NCBI GenBank assembly: GCA_023333565.1
Contig: JAJKFH010000336.1
Span: forward strand, 62,001-126,000
Direction of reading: 5' to 3'
DNA: 64,000 nt
Source of the DNA: Puffinus mauretanicus
Lineage: Eukaryota > Chordata > Aves > Procellariiformes > Procellariidae
Shown: piece by piece, positions 12,730 to 26,200 of the stretch
Numbering within the stretch: position 1 is the first letter of the stretch
Layout: each line of letters starts with the position of its first letter
The notes under the pieces: model-generated
What the model saw: only the letters and a program-made list of their open reading frames with translations
Databases searched by the model: none
What the model was told of the DNA's origin: nothing
Made by a program: the position numbers and the translations under genes

Positions 12730-15700
12730 TGGCTACCAGCTCAGAGCACTGCCCTAGACACAAGTCCGAACCAGTGTGAATTCGAAACACGTGCTATAGA
12801 CAAAGTGTTCCTCTGAAAACCATCTTTGAACTCTATATTAGCAACAAGAAGTCATGGAATCAAATTTAAAAGTAATTTAAAGTGGCAAACAAAGACCCTC
12901 CACTGGCCGTGAGTGACCTTATCTCATGTGTGACTGCCCGCCACTGTGGGGCTTGGCTGTCATTAATTAGCAGATCTTAGCATTGGGTTCAGGTTTAGCT
13001 AGGAAATAAATAGCAGTAGAGTGTAAATCCTTCAAGTTGCTGTATGTCCCTCTGGTATGGAAAGTACGCCTGCACCCCCCCCGACCCACCAACCTTTCCT
13101 CTGCAGGACAGGAGCACAACCAAGGACCTGGCCAGCAGGAACCTGCCATCCAGCAGCAGCTCCTTCTCCCGTACAAGTGCCCAAGCCAGCCTACCCACTG
13201 GGAACGCAAGGTCTTCCCACAGTTTCTAAAGTTTCTTTAAAGCCAGAGAGCAGCTCTCAGCAGTGATGTGAAGTGCAGTTTGTTTTATATCCCCCAGTCC
13301 TTACAGGAGTTATACAAGCTTAATCCAGGCTAAAAGAGGTGAGATTCTTAAGAAATGGAGCGAGCAATTTCAAAGGCAGATTTACCAACACTCATAACAA
13401 ATTATTAAAATGGAAATTTCTTTAAAATTGCACTGCTTCATAATTTGTGCACTTGTTACTTTCCTAGTAACCCTTTCTCAAGCATTGGAAACAGTCATTG
13501 CTACTCTTGAATATATTGTTACGATGCGCCAATATCTAAGACAGCCGACAGCATTCACTTTTGTAACATATTAAGCCTTTAGGTGATAATTAGCTTCCAT
13601 AACAGGGACAGGCTATTCTGCTCTGAAAGCGCTCTGGAAGGAAGCACATACTTATTTCCCACCTATATTTCCCCGGTGGAAGGGAGGAGAACAGTCTGGC
13701 AGGTGACGTGCAGTCCCATTTCCAGTGACCTATTCCACCCGCATTTTTGAGTTGGTCCTTTTCATGCCTTATGTCTGACTTGTTCCTCGTCAAGTACATC
13801 TTGTACTGATGCTAATGCATTGCAGCATGAGCAAATACATTGCTGTAAGCACAATTCACCTGCAAAGCAACAATATGAGCAGAGAGCATGTCTCACGTGA
13901 TCGTGGCTTTCCCAGCATCAATTATGGAAAGCAGGCTTTCTGGTGCTTCAGTAGGACTACTATGAACTTACTATAATCTTTAACCCACCCCATCAAAAGC
14001 TTTCTCTCCTGATAGCCTTGTGTACGTTGAAGTACATAGCACATCCCAGCACCGCTCAGGGCATGTTGCAGAAGACTTGTAAGTAGGCCTTGTCTTTCCA
14101 GAAGACACCAGCTATATGCATGTTCTTCCACTCATTGTTGCAACCGCCCTATCTTTTGCCAGATGCTCTTAAATAAGGATAGCGATTCACAAGCTATGAT
14201 AGCAAAAGGGTAGGTTATGTTCTCCAAAAGAGCAGCAGGGTAGAGAAATCCTGCTGAGAAAGTCTCCTCTTGAACCGACAGGGAATTGCTTAATCTCCTG
14301 AGCACGCTGGTGCCGCACCCCAGATCCGTGACTCATGCGACTTGTGGTTCACAGTTCTCTGTCTATGCTTAATCCAGAGCACATAATAACCTTTCTAGTT
14401 GCCATTCACACCTGCACTAGGTAAGTTATGAGCCACCAGCTTAATACAGTTGGTACCTGCCCTCAAATAAGAACCCCTCCAAAATGTCCCCACGGAATAT
14501 AATCAAGATTTAACAAGCCCATCTGTCCTGTGCCTGCCTGGGGCTTAAGGGCCTGTTATGAAGTCGCACAGCATTTCTTAACACTGATGGATAGATGCAT
14601 CCCAGACATTTCTGACCACTTAGCAAAGGGATTCTCTCAGTTGGCGCCATTATGTGTCCCCCAACCACCAAGAGTACACCTACCAGGGCAGAAGCTTCTG
14701 GTTTTGTTTTTAACACATCTCAGGTATTTGCATTGTCTTTTCTTAGGTCTGCAGGTAAGGGATTGCTTAAGTCTGATGAATCTGGCATGTGTTGCACATT
14801 TATTCTGTTTAAGCCCTAACACCTTCCTGAGGTGTTCACTTTCAAACATATTTTGACGTTTCTCTCCACCTTTGGAGAATTGTCAGCTACAGTAGAAATA
14901 ACACTTGAGTTGAAAATTCAGAATCTGTTTTTCAAGTTGAAAATTTCCAGTGCCTGGGTTTTGTTTAAACTCTTAAGCGCCAGATGTCTATCTTCCCTGA
15001 GCCAGCTATTATTTTAGAAACATTAGCGATGGCTACCATTGATGGTGGTCATTTTACATAATGGCTGCAACAAAATTGATTTGCCACCATTTAAGGCAGT
15101 CCTCTCATCTGACCTCATGCAGGTGCCATGAGGCATTTCACAGCTAGACCAGAGGAGAATTTGGGCTGCATCAAAGGCGATGTAACCTAGTAAAAGATCA
15201 CTCAGCCTGGGGATGAAAATAGGGGCCAAACCACCGCTCCTCTATGGCAAGGTGGCAACATCCAGTGCCGCTGCTTAATGTTGAAGTGTTCCTAGTCAAT
15301 TCAAAAAAACGAAACATTCAACTTCTTCAAGACTGAGCCAACCTCAAGTAAATTTTAGTTGCTGTTGAAGTTACATGCTATGTATAATATAGCTATAGGA
15401 GTGTACAGATGCCAAGCTATGAAAATGATTTCCCTGCTCTTTGGCAGACTCCACAGGCAGAGGGATTAGATTATGTTCTATTTCTTTCTGGTTTGTAATA
15501 TATTTAGACAACTGAATGGCTTTTCATTTGGTGCTTGTCCTGCAATTCGTTTCTCATATCCTTCCTTTCAATCTTGTGAGGCTTTTTTCAAAATCTAGTG
15601 CATTGTGCTTTGTCCTCCCTTGTCCTTCCATTTTTGGGGAAGGAGGACATTCCTATTGACTATAATAATCAATGTGTCCGCCAAGGGCTTCTTATTGCAG

Positions 15701-18700
15701 AAAGCTGTTTGTTAGCCTGGTACCCGAGCTCTTCCTATGAACAGAGAGAGCAAAAGCTTTTCTTCCACTCCCACCATGACCAGATTTGATGGCATTGCAG
15801 CAGAACCTCAACAGGCACAGATCAGTGCAGGCCTGCTTAGATCAGTGTAATACAGTTTTATGCCAGAGCGAGATCTGGACATTTGCGGAGACCTTTGCTG
15901 AGGTCTGAAGGGGCTGTGGTGATTGATGGCGCTTTTATGTGAACACTAACTTAGCAAGAGGCCTGGAACCATGAATGCGGCAACTGTTTACTTCATTTGT
16001 CAGAAAATGACAAAAGTCCCTGAAAACAACTTGTCTCCAGAGGCTCTGAATCATTCCTTCATTATTAATGGATGTCATTTTTTTTGCAGCGGAAATAGGC
16101 CGCCATGCAAAGTCATTGCTGTGGAAGAGGAGGCAATCTTTTAGTTAGCTACTTCCTTGCCAGGCAATAAAAATCGATGCGGCTTGACTGGGTGCTGTTC
16201 ACTGAGCAGTCAGGTAGAGCAGCGGTGGCAATCTGGGGTGCTACACAATGACGCTAGTGAGTTCTGCTAGCGAGTAGGAGCAACCCGAGCCACCTCCAGA
16301 GCACACACTTTAGCTCTAAACACATTAAAATCCTGTAGAAGTGACCAAAAGTGACAAATACAGGGTTTCTGTTGCCAAGCACGCTGTGTTGGGAGGCTGG
16401 GATATAATACTCTGGCTAACTGCACATGGAAATTAGCATTTGTCTTTCTTAGAAAATGCAAGCATTTTCAGTGATCCCACTATTGCAAAACGATCTGAAG
16501 CAGTACCTCTCAACTTTACTGGTCTAGGCATCTATCAGTCAATCACACACCCGAGTTCACTTCTCACTAGAGGAAGAGGACCTTTTAGCCTGGCATCTGT
16601 CCTGTCAGGGTTCGGTTTCAGGCAGAAGCTAGTGATTCGGCACCAGGCTCAGCCAGGAGCTCGGAAAACGCAGGGTGAATACTTCATCCTTGATGTAAGA
16701 GGCTTTCAGAGCTGAGTGTGGTCTATGTGTTGCTGGCTCTGCTGTTCACATCCTCCCACTCATTCTCCCGTAGCGTTATACACACATCAGGGGAACTGGC
16801 AGAGAATTGAAGCTGCTCGCATGAGTGATATTTTATCTTCTGTGCTGTATACAAATATTCATAAACTTTCCTGTGGTCTTTGGATCCGGGAACTCTCATT
16901 TTACACCACCTTGGTGACACTCTTGATTTTACGTTAACCTTGGAAGAAGGCCAGGAGCAACTTTGGGACTCTCAGGTACAGGAAAAGAGTAACTGGCTGA
17001 TGGGTTTGACACATTTAAAATTGCATTCTGTCCTGGAGCACACAAATGCCTGCTCTACCTGCTCCATATCTAAACATTTCTTTAAAAAAAAATAAATAAC
17101 TAAAAGAAACCGCATCCTGTCAAACAATATAGTGATTTAAATTATGCAGATTGTAGATTAGTAAAGCATTTCATCTGTGCTAAAGCACACATAGCACTCT
17201 ACAGAAGAGCGAAAACAAACAGCTGAAGGTGCTGTGAAGGACGTGGGTGGCTCCAAGCTGAGATTGTGCTCATACTCTTCAGTTTCTCTCTCCCCGGGTA
17301 TTTTTTAAATTAGTTATAACTAAGTCTCAGAAGACTCTCTTCTAGATACAAACAACTTGTTTTAAACTTCGTCTGCCTGCAGATCTTACAAGAGGCAGGT
17401 CTGCATGTTTTCTTAGTATCCATTTCTACCAATGTCAAAAAAGGACAGTGACAGAACAAAAGAACGCAAAGTAGTTTTTTTGTATTTCTAACATGAATAA
17501 GGCTGTCTAGGCTATTCGATTATTAGAAAGCAATTAACTGTCAAACCTTGACATAAATTTCATCTGATTGAGTTTTGGGTGGCTTAAATCCTCAGAGTTC
17601 TTTACAAAAGAATTGCATATTTCTGCTCGGAGGTCCTCCCTGGCTAACAGCACTGTGAGAAATGCCTTGAATTAAGATCATACAGTTGAGCTACAGCTCA
17701 GGTGGGTGCCTACCTGACCTTGCACTTCCGAGCAGATTCACCGCTGCAATTTCAATGGAGTTATGCTGATGCGAAAGTTGAGACTCAAGCCTCATCTACT
17801 GGATAGATTTGATGGGTAAAACACTAAATAACCTCAAACATGCTGATTCCCACAGGTATTCTGCTGTCTGAACCAGATGTTTCTTTATGTTTTATACATT
17901 AATGGAATGCAATATGTATAATGTAGCAGGTAGACTTGGGAATACTCAATACGCAAAAAACTCTGCCTGGTGGGAGAAGTTAATTAAGTATTGTTGCTAC
18001 TAGGATACCAAATTGTGCCTCCAACATCTTGTATTCGTACCATTATACTTGCCTGCTTGAGCAAACATTGCTTTAATTTATTATTATGATTAGTAATCTT
18101 GGTCTATCTCAAAACTTTCCCTAGATAGGCTTTCAGCCAATTTACCTACACGCTGCTATAGTTCATCTATGGATGGATCACATAGCCAGTTACACGCACA
18201 CACACTGCACAAGGTGAAGATGGGCAGATTTAAAGTATTTGTTATGTCCGGGAGGCACTGCAAGCAAAAAATGAGAGTACTCACAACACTGCTGTGAGGA
18301 AAGCACATGAATGTAATGTTTACTCATTTACATATGTGGAAATAGAAGTGCATTTTCTCCTCATATGAAAGGAATAGGGGTTAGAGTAAGCAGCCTACGC
18401 TTGGTCTGATGCATACCTTGGTAACGAGTGCAATAGGAAGGCGCCATGCCATTTGATAAAGGCATTTACCATGTGGTCACAGGCACACTTTACTCATGTA
18501 AACAGGCCCAGTGAGATTGTCCACAGAAATAAGATTTACTTCAAAGTAAATTTACGGTTGCAGAAGGAAGCCCTCTGCACTTCGTACTTTCAGAGTTGAC
18601 TACAAGCCGTAGAAATTTAGAGTTTAGCAGTTATTTGCATTTCCTCTTTCACCTTTTCAAGTATTTGATCGTTCCATCTCACAGGTAGTAGACAACACAA

Positions 18701-21700
18701 CAACATGGAATGGGTACACTGGCATACATACAGAAAGAGGGATTTGGGTTGAAATCTGATTTTTATCATGTAGCAGCCAAGGCTCCATGACCTGCAGGAA
18801 GGCATCCCATCTCCCTCCCTGCTGAGTTCCCAGGGTTCTCTCTTGATGATGCTCACCCAGGAGTTAGCCTGGCACATCATCAGCACCTCAGGTATGCACC
18901 CAGACCCAGGATCTAGGCAGCACTCCATGTTCCCACAGGTTACAGGTAAGAATAAGCAACTTGCACACCTACTGTGTGATTAATATTTTGCAGAACCAGG
19001 ACCAGTTTAATACGAAGAGGGAGAAACAAGGTTAGCCTCCCACTCTGACTATATAGAAAAAAAGAGAAGGAGAATGCAACCATCCATATCACACTGGGCC
19101 AAACAGAGCTAATGAGGGAAGGTAGAGACCTCCTAACACCTTTCTTTCTCATGCTTTTCCTTCCTCTTTCTTGCCTCCCCAAATTAAATCCACAACTGAA
19201 AAAAACTACAAGTTTTTCTTTACAGGAAATACTTTGATGCTGTGTGCTCATGAAACATTATGGGAACGTCTGTGATTTATGTCTTCCAGAAAATTATATT
19301 GATGTGCCTCAAGATGGGAGAGGTAAGATCAGACTTCAAGGAGCAGCTTTCAAGAAAATCAACTAAATGACAAGAGCTGAAAAAATGATGAATAAGCCGG
19401 AGAAAGACTACATGAGGGAGATTGAGCAAGTCACGTGAAGAGAAACACCATTCAAACAACTTCTATAGGCAAACGATATAGAAAGAGTCTCCAGAAGAAA
19501 GTAGTCTGTAAGCAATATTTTAATTTTAGACTGACAATATTATCTCTGAAAGGAAGCATTTAAGGAAATGCTCAATAGGAAGAAAATTAAGTTGCTCTGG
19601 CAAATCCACACAAAGGTGGAAAAAGATCACAAGACAAACCTTTGGTAGATAATGTTTCTTTGCCTCCCCATCCATCTATTGCCATTTGAGCCTAATCTAA
19701 GTGTCAGAATACTGAATGTGAGTTTTTCCAAAGTTCTCTGGTGAATATTTTGTCACAATAGGGTAGATGCTGGCAATCCCTGTCACATATTGTCATATGC
19801 ATTACAAGGTAAGTGAAGCTCTTTCATCGAGTCAAACTGCAGGGTAGCAATCGTTTCAACCTTAATACACATTTTAAGATCATTGGCAATGATTCTGCTA
19901 AAACATCAAACATCTGAGCACATCTTGGCTTCAGCTTCACACACCCTGCTGAAGAGCGGAGCTTTATTAAGAAGCAACACAGACACCCCATTCCACCCCC
20001 ATACTCCTTGAAGCTGAAAGAGAAACAGAAGAAAATCAACAAACTATATCTTTCAAAAGCAATAATACCATTGTCCCTCTGCTTTACACGGCAATAATCC
20101 AATTCCCTCAGCCACCGACTGGCTTCAGAGTTTACCCCTCACAAACCTAAGAATTCATTTGTAAGCCAGAAGGGCACTGATGCTCCACCATAGAAGCATG
20201 TGGAGTACTTGGTGACTAGGTTGCAATAGCTTGACTTAACTTTCCACAGGACAGGTTTATTTTAAAATCATACAGTATCAATTACATGAGCAAATCCTGT
20301 GAAATTCAATTATTTAAGATACATACATGGAGAACATGGCATGACAACCAAACAGAGGAGTTCAACTAGAAATCATAACACAAAGCCATGATAATGCCAA
20401 ATTAATCCTCATGCCTAATATTTTGTCCTGCAAATCTGAATAACTTTAAAATAACTGTATATTTTACTATATAACCAACATGAGGAACACCTTGTCAATG
20501 AACAATCAAGTTTTCCTTTTGTACCTCTTTGATTTGAGTGAATTTTAGTCTTCTGTTGAACTCAAAAGGGATAGACTACTGAGTGATTTGAGCTAATTCA
20601 CAGCTACTGGAGTGCATGATGATACGTGACTAAAGCCACGCAGGAATAAATAGTGCTGGGGAACCCAACAAGGCTGGAGACGACAGCAGTGGCCAGTCTT
20701 CAAAGAAGGCCCGATCTGAGTAGGATATCAATATGCGTATGCCCCTTTTCTTTGCAAACCAACTAGTAAAAAATGCTGAGCATCACTGAGTAAGGGCAGG
20801 CAACAGCTAATAAGAAAGAATTCAAATGCCACAGGTGGTTATGCCACCCTGCGGGCATTAGACTCCATCCTGTCCTAGGTAAGCTTAAGGCCTGGCCCGT
20901 TCTCACTCTTCCCAGAAGCTCCTGCATACGCACCTCTGCATGCAACTCAGCTTGTAGAGCCGTAACAGAGCTGCCACCGTGCAGCTGGGGTGTTTTACAT
21001 TGTGAGAAACGTAGCACTTGAAATAAAACAGAGTCAGTATTTTTTAAACCTTGAATCACACTAAATCTAAGAGATTCTAGTTTTCTAAAAAGAATAGTTC
21101 TTCAGAGCATTGCAGAACCATTCAAAGCACTTCAGCTGGGAACAAAAAGGACCTCCAGGAAAGACATGCTGTAAGTAGCTTGCAGATACTGGCAGACAGT
21201 CCAAACTGCTCCCTCCTTGATGACGAGAGCTTCGGCAGGGAGAGGGTCAGTGCTCCTGGTGGTGGGAGAGCTAACCCTGTGAGAGGTAAGGCCCTGCTAT
21301 TAGTGCCAACTTGCAAGAAGAGCAAAGGAAAGCAAGTAGCTGGCAGCAACGCCATCCGTGCCTCTGCCGGCATCACGTCTTCTCCACACTCCCACATCGG
21401 CTCCAAGATCCATAACCCCTGCAGACACCCAACAAAGTACGTAGCTACAGTAGTCAGTCTTACCTCGGCGCTTTGCAGTAACTGTTTGCTTCTTTTACCT
21501 TCTACCAGCACCTACTTTCATTGTGAGGTGATGACCGCCACAGAGAGCTTTGTAAAAAGCTTATGTTCATGAAGGAATTTGTATTAGATACTGGTTTGTG
21601 TGACTTACTGTATTTTGTAAGGGTTTTTTTCCCTTTGGGAATTGTGCGTTATTAATGAGCAGTTTTATGCTTTACTTCTAGTATGTGTATACCTTGTAAT

Positions 21701-21748
21701 TGATGTGCTTTTTGTTTGTTTGTTTGTTTTCTTTTATTCTCTATACAG
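12730..21748. other. Unique non-coding DNA, no gene recognised
   Basis: No open frame here has a recognisable product. The sequence is largely AT-rich with GC-richer spots near 13040-13200 and 21200-21400, where chance frames up to 130 codons appear on both strands. A patch near 16050-16130 has an octamer-like ATGCAAAG and TAAT motifs. Nothing else stands out until the pyrimidine tract at 21711-21746. Confidence 0.55.
21711..21730. repeat. (TTTG)n microsatellite
   Basis: About four to five tandem copies of TTTG merge into a longer pyrimidine-rich tract that ends in CTATACAG. Confidence 0.85.
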
Positions 21749-21833
21749 AGCCAGTTAATATAAGGTAGATACTCTCTGGCTGAAATTCTGATTTTGCCTA
21801 CCAATTAATTTATGGATAAATCCATGTCGTAGC

Positions 21834-21853
21834 TGATGAACAATTGTTCATCA
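21834..21853. repeat. Perfect 20-bp palindrome
   Basis: TGATGAACAATTGTTCATCA reads the same on both strands. A second, shorter inverted repeat (ATGGAT-AA-ATCCAT, 21812-21825) lies 8 bases upstream. The pair could form a compact RNA fold or be a binding site for a dimeric factor. Neither is shown. Confidence 0.85.
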
Positions 21854-23226
21854 ATTGTGTTGTTATAATCATCTGATAGCCTCTCTAGTTTAGCAGAATG
21901 TAAGATCCTGAACAAGACTAATGCTCGTTGGGCCTTAAACTAAAGGGAAATAGTGGACCACACATGTTTCCCTACCACCATCGCTATCGGCCCTTCTCCC
22001 TTAGCGTTTGGGATATTGTAGAAGAGCACTGGCTAGACAAACAGTCACCTGAACATCTTAACCATCTATGTAGCAGTGCTCTGACATCCCTCTGCGTTTA
22101 ACTGATCAAAATTATGGTGAACCAGATAAACTGCAATGAATTCTTCAATGATTTCTGCAGAAAGAAACTGGTTCAAACACAGTATCTCTCTAAAAGAACA
22201 GACCTGGACTAAAAGAAATATATTTTCCTCTATGTTCTTCCTGATATAGTTGGAAAAATAAAGGCTATAAAATTAACATTTACAGAAGTGTATAATTCCC
22301 TTGTACACCCTATTTAACAACGGCAGCTGTCTGTCTCAGTGGCTATTAACGACCTTTGTGCTCCAGAAGCCTCCTTCCTTGTCCAACTCATTTTCGCTCT
22401 TCAGTTTTACTGAGAACTGAGTGTCCAACTTCTTAATAATTGCTGTGTATAACATAGAACATAAAAAGATAAGTTATAAAGTTTGTGCAGGACTTGATGT
22501 TGTAATTAACCATCTTTCGTGCCTGGTTATCAATCTTACAAACACACGGAGTGAAACAATCTGGCCTCTTAATGTATACTTCAGCATATTGTAGCAGCTA
22601 TTTTAGATAACTGGTTTTAATAGTTTTATTATGGCTATAATTTGTATGAGGACTGTCCACTTGAAGAAGCAATGAAGTAACATGTCAAAGTGATTTTTAA
22701 AGTCAGTTCTATTTCATACACCATCACTGGTGGCTAAAAGTAAAGCAACAAAACCAAAACTTCACCCACTCGCCAGGAAGAAACATCTTTTCTCAGCCTT
22801 GAAAATTCTCTTGTATAGGCATTTCTTCCAGTCCTCCTTTTACATAAGTAGTAAACAACTAAGAAGATAATATATACAGTACAATAGTCTATTTCAATAG
22901 TCTGCAGTCAAATTTTAGGCTAATTAAGCTAACTAGAAATTCTAGGGTTACAGTGATTTCTCATTCTTTATTAATACATTGACAATAATACTGTTTACAT
23001 AACACTCGATGTTTGAACTCAATATGTGCCAGTGTCCAGTGACTTGCTAATCTAGTTTTTGATCTAATCCATGTCCTATTTTTGCAGCATTCTCTAACTC
23101 CATATTATGAATCATGTTGTCTTTCTAAAGTGATTGCCAAGTAAACCAAAAAATGTGTTTTACACTGCTATTGCACTGCTCTTGTCTTTATATACAGTAG
23201 TTTTTATAAAGATGTCCTTAGGTTTT

Positions 23227-23264
23227 AATAAATGAGTGTAACGTAAACTAATCTCTGTAATAAA
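23227..23264 (+). promoter_or_regulatory. Two candidate polyadenylation signals (AATAAA)
   Basis: AATAAA occurs at 23227-23232 and again at 23259-23264, with T- and GT-rich sequence downstream (TGCTTTAATGTTTC and further). They would serve the possible terminal exon that begins at 21749. Confidence 0.25.
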
Positions 23265-23290
23265 ATTTGCTTTAATGTTTCAAAGACTGT

Positions 23291-26200
23291 CTGGAATAGC
23301 TGTAGAGATTTGAGTTTCTGCTTTTTCCAGTAGCTTCAAACTTCATGGCTTCCTTTCCATGTGCAGGGAAATCCCCAGATGCCCATACTCCATAGTTTAT
23401 ACAAGTGGTTTATACAAAGGGAAATGAAGAGAGTGTATTTAAGGCAAAGAATGGTGCTTGGATTTGGAGGGGAAAAAAATAGGGCCCCAGAAAAAAACAA
23501 ACCACACCACAAAAAAAAGGCTAAGGCCATTGCATAAATAAATACATGGTCCATTGAGGCTGCATCACATTTCCAGCAGTTGCTAATACCAGATACTTAA
23601 GAGGGAAGTGTGGGATACTGAACAGAGACTGCTGAGAAATAAACATCATCTTTCCACTACTCAAGGCTAGCTGAGAAGGCCAAACATGCAACGGAGCAGA
23701 AAGAAAGCAACATTTTGATTTCCACACACAAAGTACTCTGTCCCACACGGATGTTATGGTAGGTCCACCTACCCAGCTGAGGCAGGGGTGAATACAGTTT
23801 AACTTGCTCTATACAAAAAGGCAGGACCAACGATTCACAAAGGCAAGAGATTTTTTTTTTTTCCTGCCAGGCGGGAGGATTTGGACAGTTTTTCCAGAAA
23901 GGTTTAGACTTTCTAAATGCACTGGGTTCTCTCAGGTCCCTTTGTCACCTGTCATTTAGGAGGCATCATTGCCAATGTTCCAAAAATATTAAGCATATTG
24001 AGCTGAAATTTCATCTTTCGGACTAGTAAAAGGGAACATTTTCGACAAGTGGATTAAACACACACACACACAAAAAAAAAACCAACCCAAAACCAACTGC
24101 TGTTTTCTGTTGGTAGCTTTGCTTATACTTAAAGCTGCTTCTTCGTCCACCCACTCCTCAAGAAAATTTCAGTAATGTACACGGGGAGTCTAGGTCCTAA
24201 CAGAGCGCAGGGGCAGGAGGGAGAGTCCCGGGGGGCTTCTCGCCTCTCGGTACAGGTTGCTTCCCTCGATGGAAACCGCTCTTCCTCTTCTCTGTCCTGC
24301 GGCTCCCAAGCACAAGTTTTCCTCAGCTGTTGTCCTGTCCAGCACTTTTTGTCCTCCTTGGCTCATCCCGCATCTTTGCTGTCCGAGTGAAACGCTGGCA
24401 TTTACAAATGCAGGATGTACCTTTTCACATTAGAAGTTGTGCTTTCACTATCAGACCACTAACCCCAGACTAGAGACTGTGCCGCAGGAATACGCTTAAA
24501 CAGTCAAAAATACAGAAATTTTAAAGCCGACTTTAAAAAAAAGATGAGAAATCCTTTGTAATGTCAGTTATTTCATGTAACATAGTTCATTCCTGCAGCT
24601 TCTATAACTATGCATATCAGCTTAAAAATAGAAAAGGATCATTTTCATTAAAGCAATGCTTTAATAATTCTTAGTTTTTTTGCAACTCTAAGAGACTACA
24701 ATTACATACCACTGTGCTAAGACTTATGGAGACATTGCAGAAAGAAAGAGGACAAAAGACAGTTTTAAAAACACATAAATAAGTAAAAATACAAATAATC
24801 ACAACCCACTCCCCTTCTCAAACTGCACTTGCAATTCTGAAAACAGCTAAATTTACAAAACAAATGAGAAGAGAAATGGTAAATTGACGTATTGGGTGTG
24901 TTACAGCTCCCTTACTAAGTTTCAACAATTTTTACAGCGTGCTTCTAGTAATTGAGTAAGAATTATATTCAACACATTATGCTCAGCAGGAACAGCTTTT
25001 GTATACTGAGTGAGCAAATTAAACGTCTCTGGAATTTCCATAGAAGACGTTAAAATGCTGATAGTGACTTACAGACTGCCGTTACCAAGCCATTATCACC
25101 AAATCATAAACAAACAGAAGCATCACAGCCAGTTCCTTTAAATTAAGTGTTTGTTCTTTCTGGAAAGCAGAGAGCGTGCTGATCTGTTTGCCTTTCACAC
25201 TACAGAAGGACAAGGAGAGAAAAGGTATCTCGGTTTTGATATTTACTTCCAAGAAAACAAAACCCTGTCCCTCTCACCCAAGTTATTCTCAACAGTAAAT
25301 TTAATTTGTGCGGAAAATGGAGACTGGGGGGGAAAACCATACTAATATATTAGGTATGTGGGGGCATTCATGTGTAAGAGTATAATGGCTTCAGTTTCCC
25401 CATCAGAATTTTAACTCTCTTCTTCGAACAGCTGAACTGTACAGAACCTCAAGCTCTTCTCAAATTTTAATTCATCATTTCATCCTTAAGCAGAATTCCA
25501 TCACTGGTGTTTATTTGTAAGGATAATGAGAAATCAGTAGGATTTTATAAAGAACTGACAAATCATCTAAAGAGAGGGAAACTCTTCTGCCTCTCTTCAC
25601 TACATTTTCATCAGCTAGCCTTTGCACCTTTCTTTTTTATACTTTTCCAACAAAATACAAAGTGGAAACAAAGCATCCCGTTAGAGACGCTTGTCCTTCC
25701 CCGGTGTAGAGGACGGCACATTCGAGGATAAATCCTTCCTGAAGCACGCACTCTCCCAGCTTTCCAGTGGGAGCAGGGGCCACGCTTCCCCAATGTCCTG
25801 TGCTCATCACAAAAACTAAAGCAATACACTCTCTCTAATACGAGATGTGTGCCTGCATACTTACCTCTGCTGTTGTGCAAGCCTGCTTTATTTTTCTCTT
25901 TTTTTTTTTTTTTTGAAGCCAGGTAATATTAACGAGCATTTCTCAATCGTCTCTCTGCCTCCTTATCACTCGCAACGCTGTCCCACTGGAGTGAGCTATT
26001 TGTCTCACTGTTGAGTCTTTCACAGTCCAAAACAACCAGCACATAAGGCAGGGCAGACTTAAAATGAAAAGGCTGTGTGCGTCAAGAAAGTTTTTGACGA
26101 GAGCCGCTGGGAATCTCAGGCTGCGTTCTGGGCCAGGAGGGGTGACAGCACTTGAACACGAATAGCTGCTTTGTCGCCATGAGAACTACCAGTGACAATT

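Larger units (their letters stand above)
21749..23290 (+). other. Possible 3'-terminal exon or 3' UTR of an unidentified transcript
   Basis: What is seen: a long T-rich tract followed by TTTTATTCTCTATACAG forms a good splice acceptor ending at 21748. All three frames close within about 20 bases of it (TAA at 21761, TAA at 21756, TAG at 21766). About 1.5 kb of AT-rich sequence then ends with two AATAAA signals (23227-23232 and 23259-23264) followed by T/GT-rich sequence. That is the layout of a last exon made mostly of 3' UTR. What is inferred: it could belong to an mRNA or a long non-coding RNA whose other exons lie outside or were not recognised. Isolated acceptors and AATAAA motifs are common in AT-rich DNA, so this may be chance. 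Confidence 0.22.

Noticed and set aside
21600..21748. A mini-exon ending at GTAAGG near 21618 spliced to 21749
   Set aside because: The intron would be only about 130 bases, and no coding continuity or upstream acceptor supports it.
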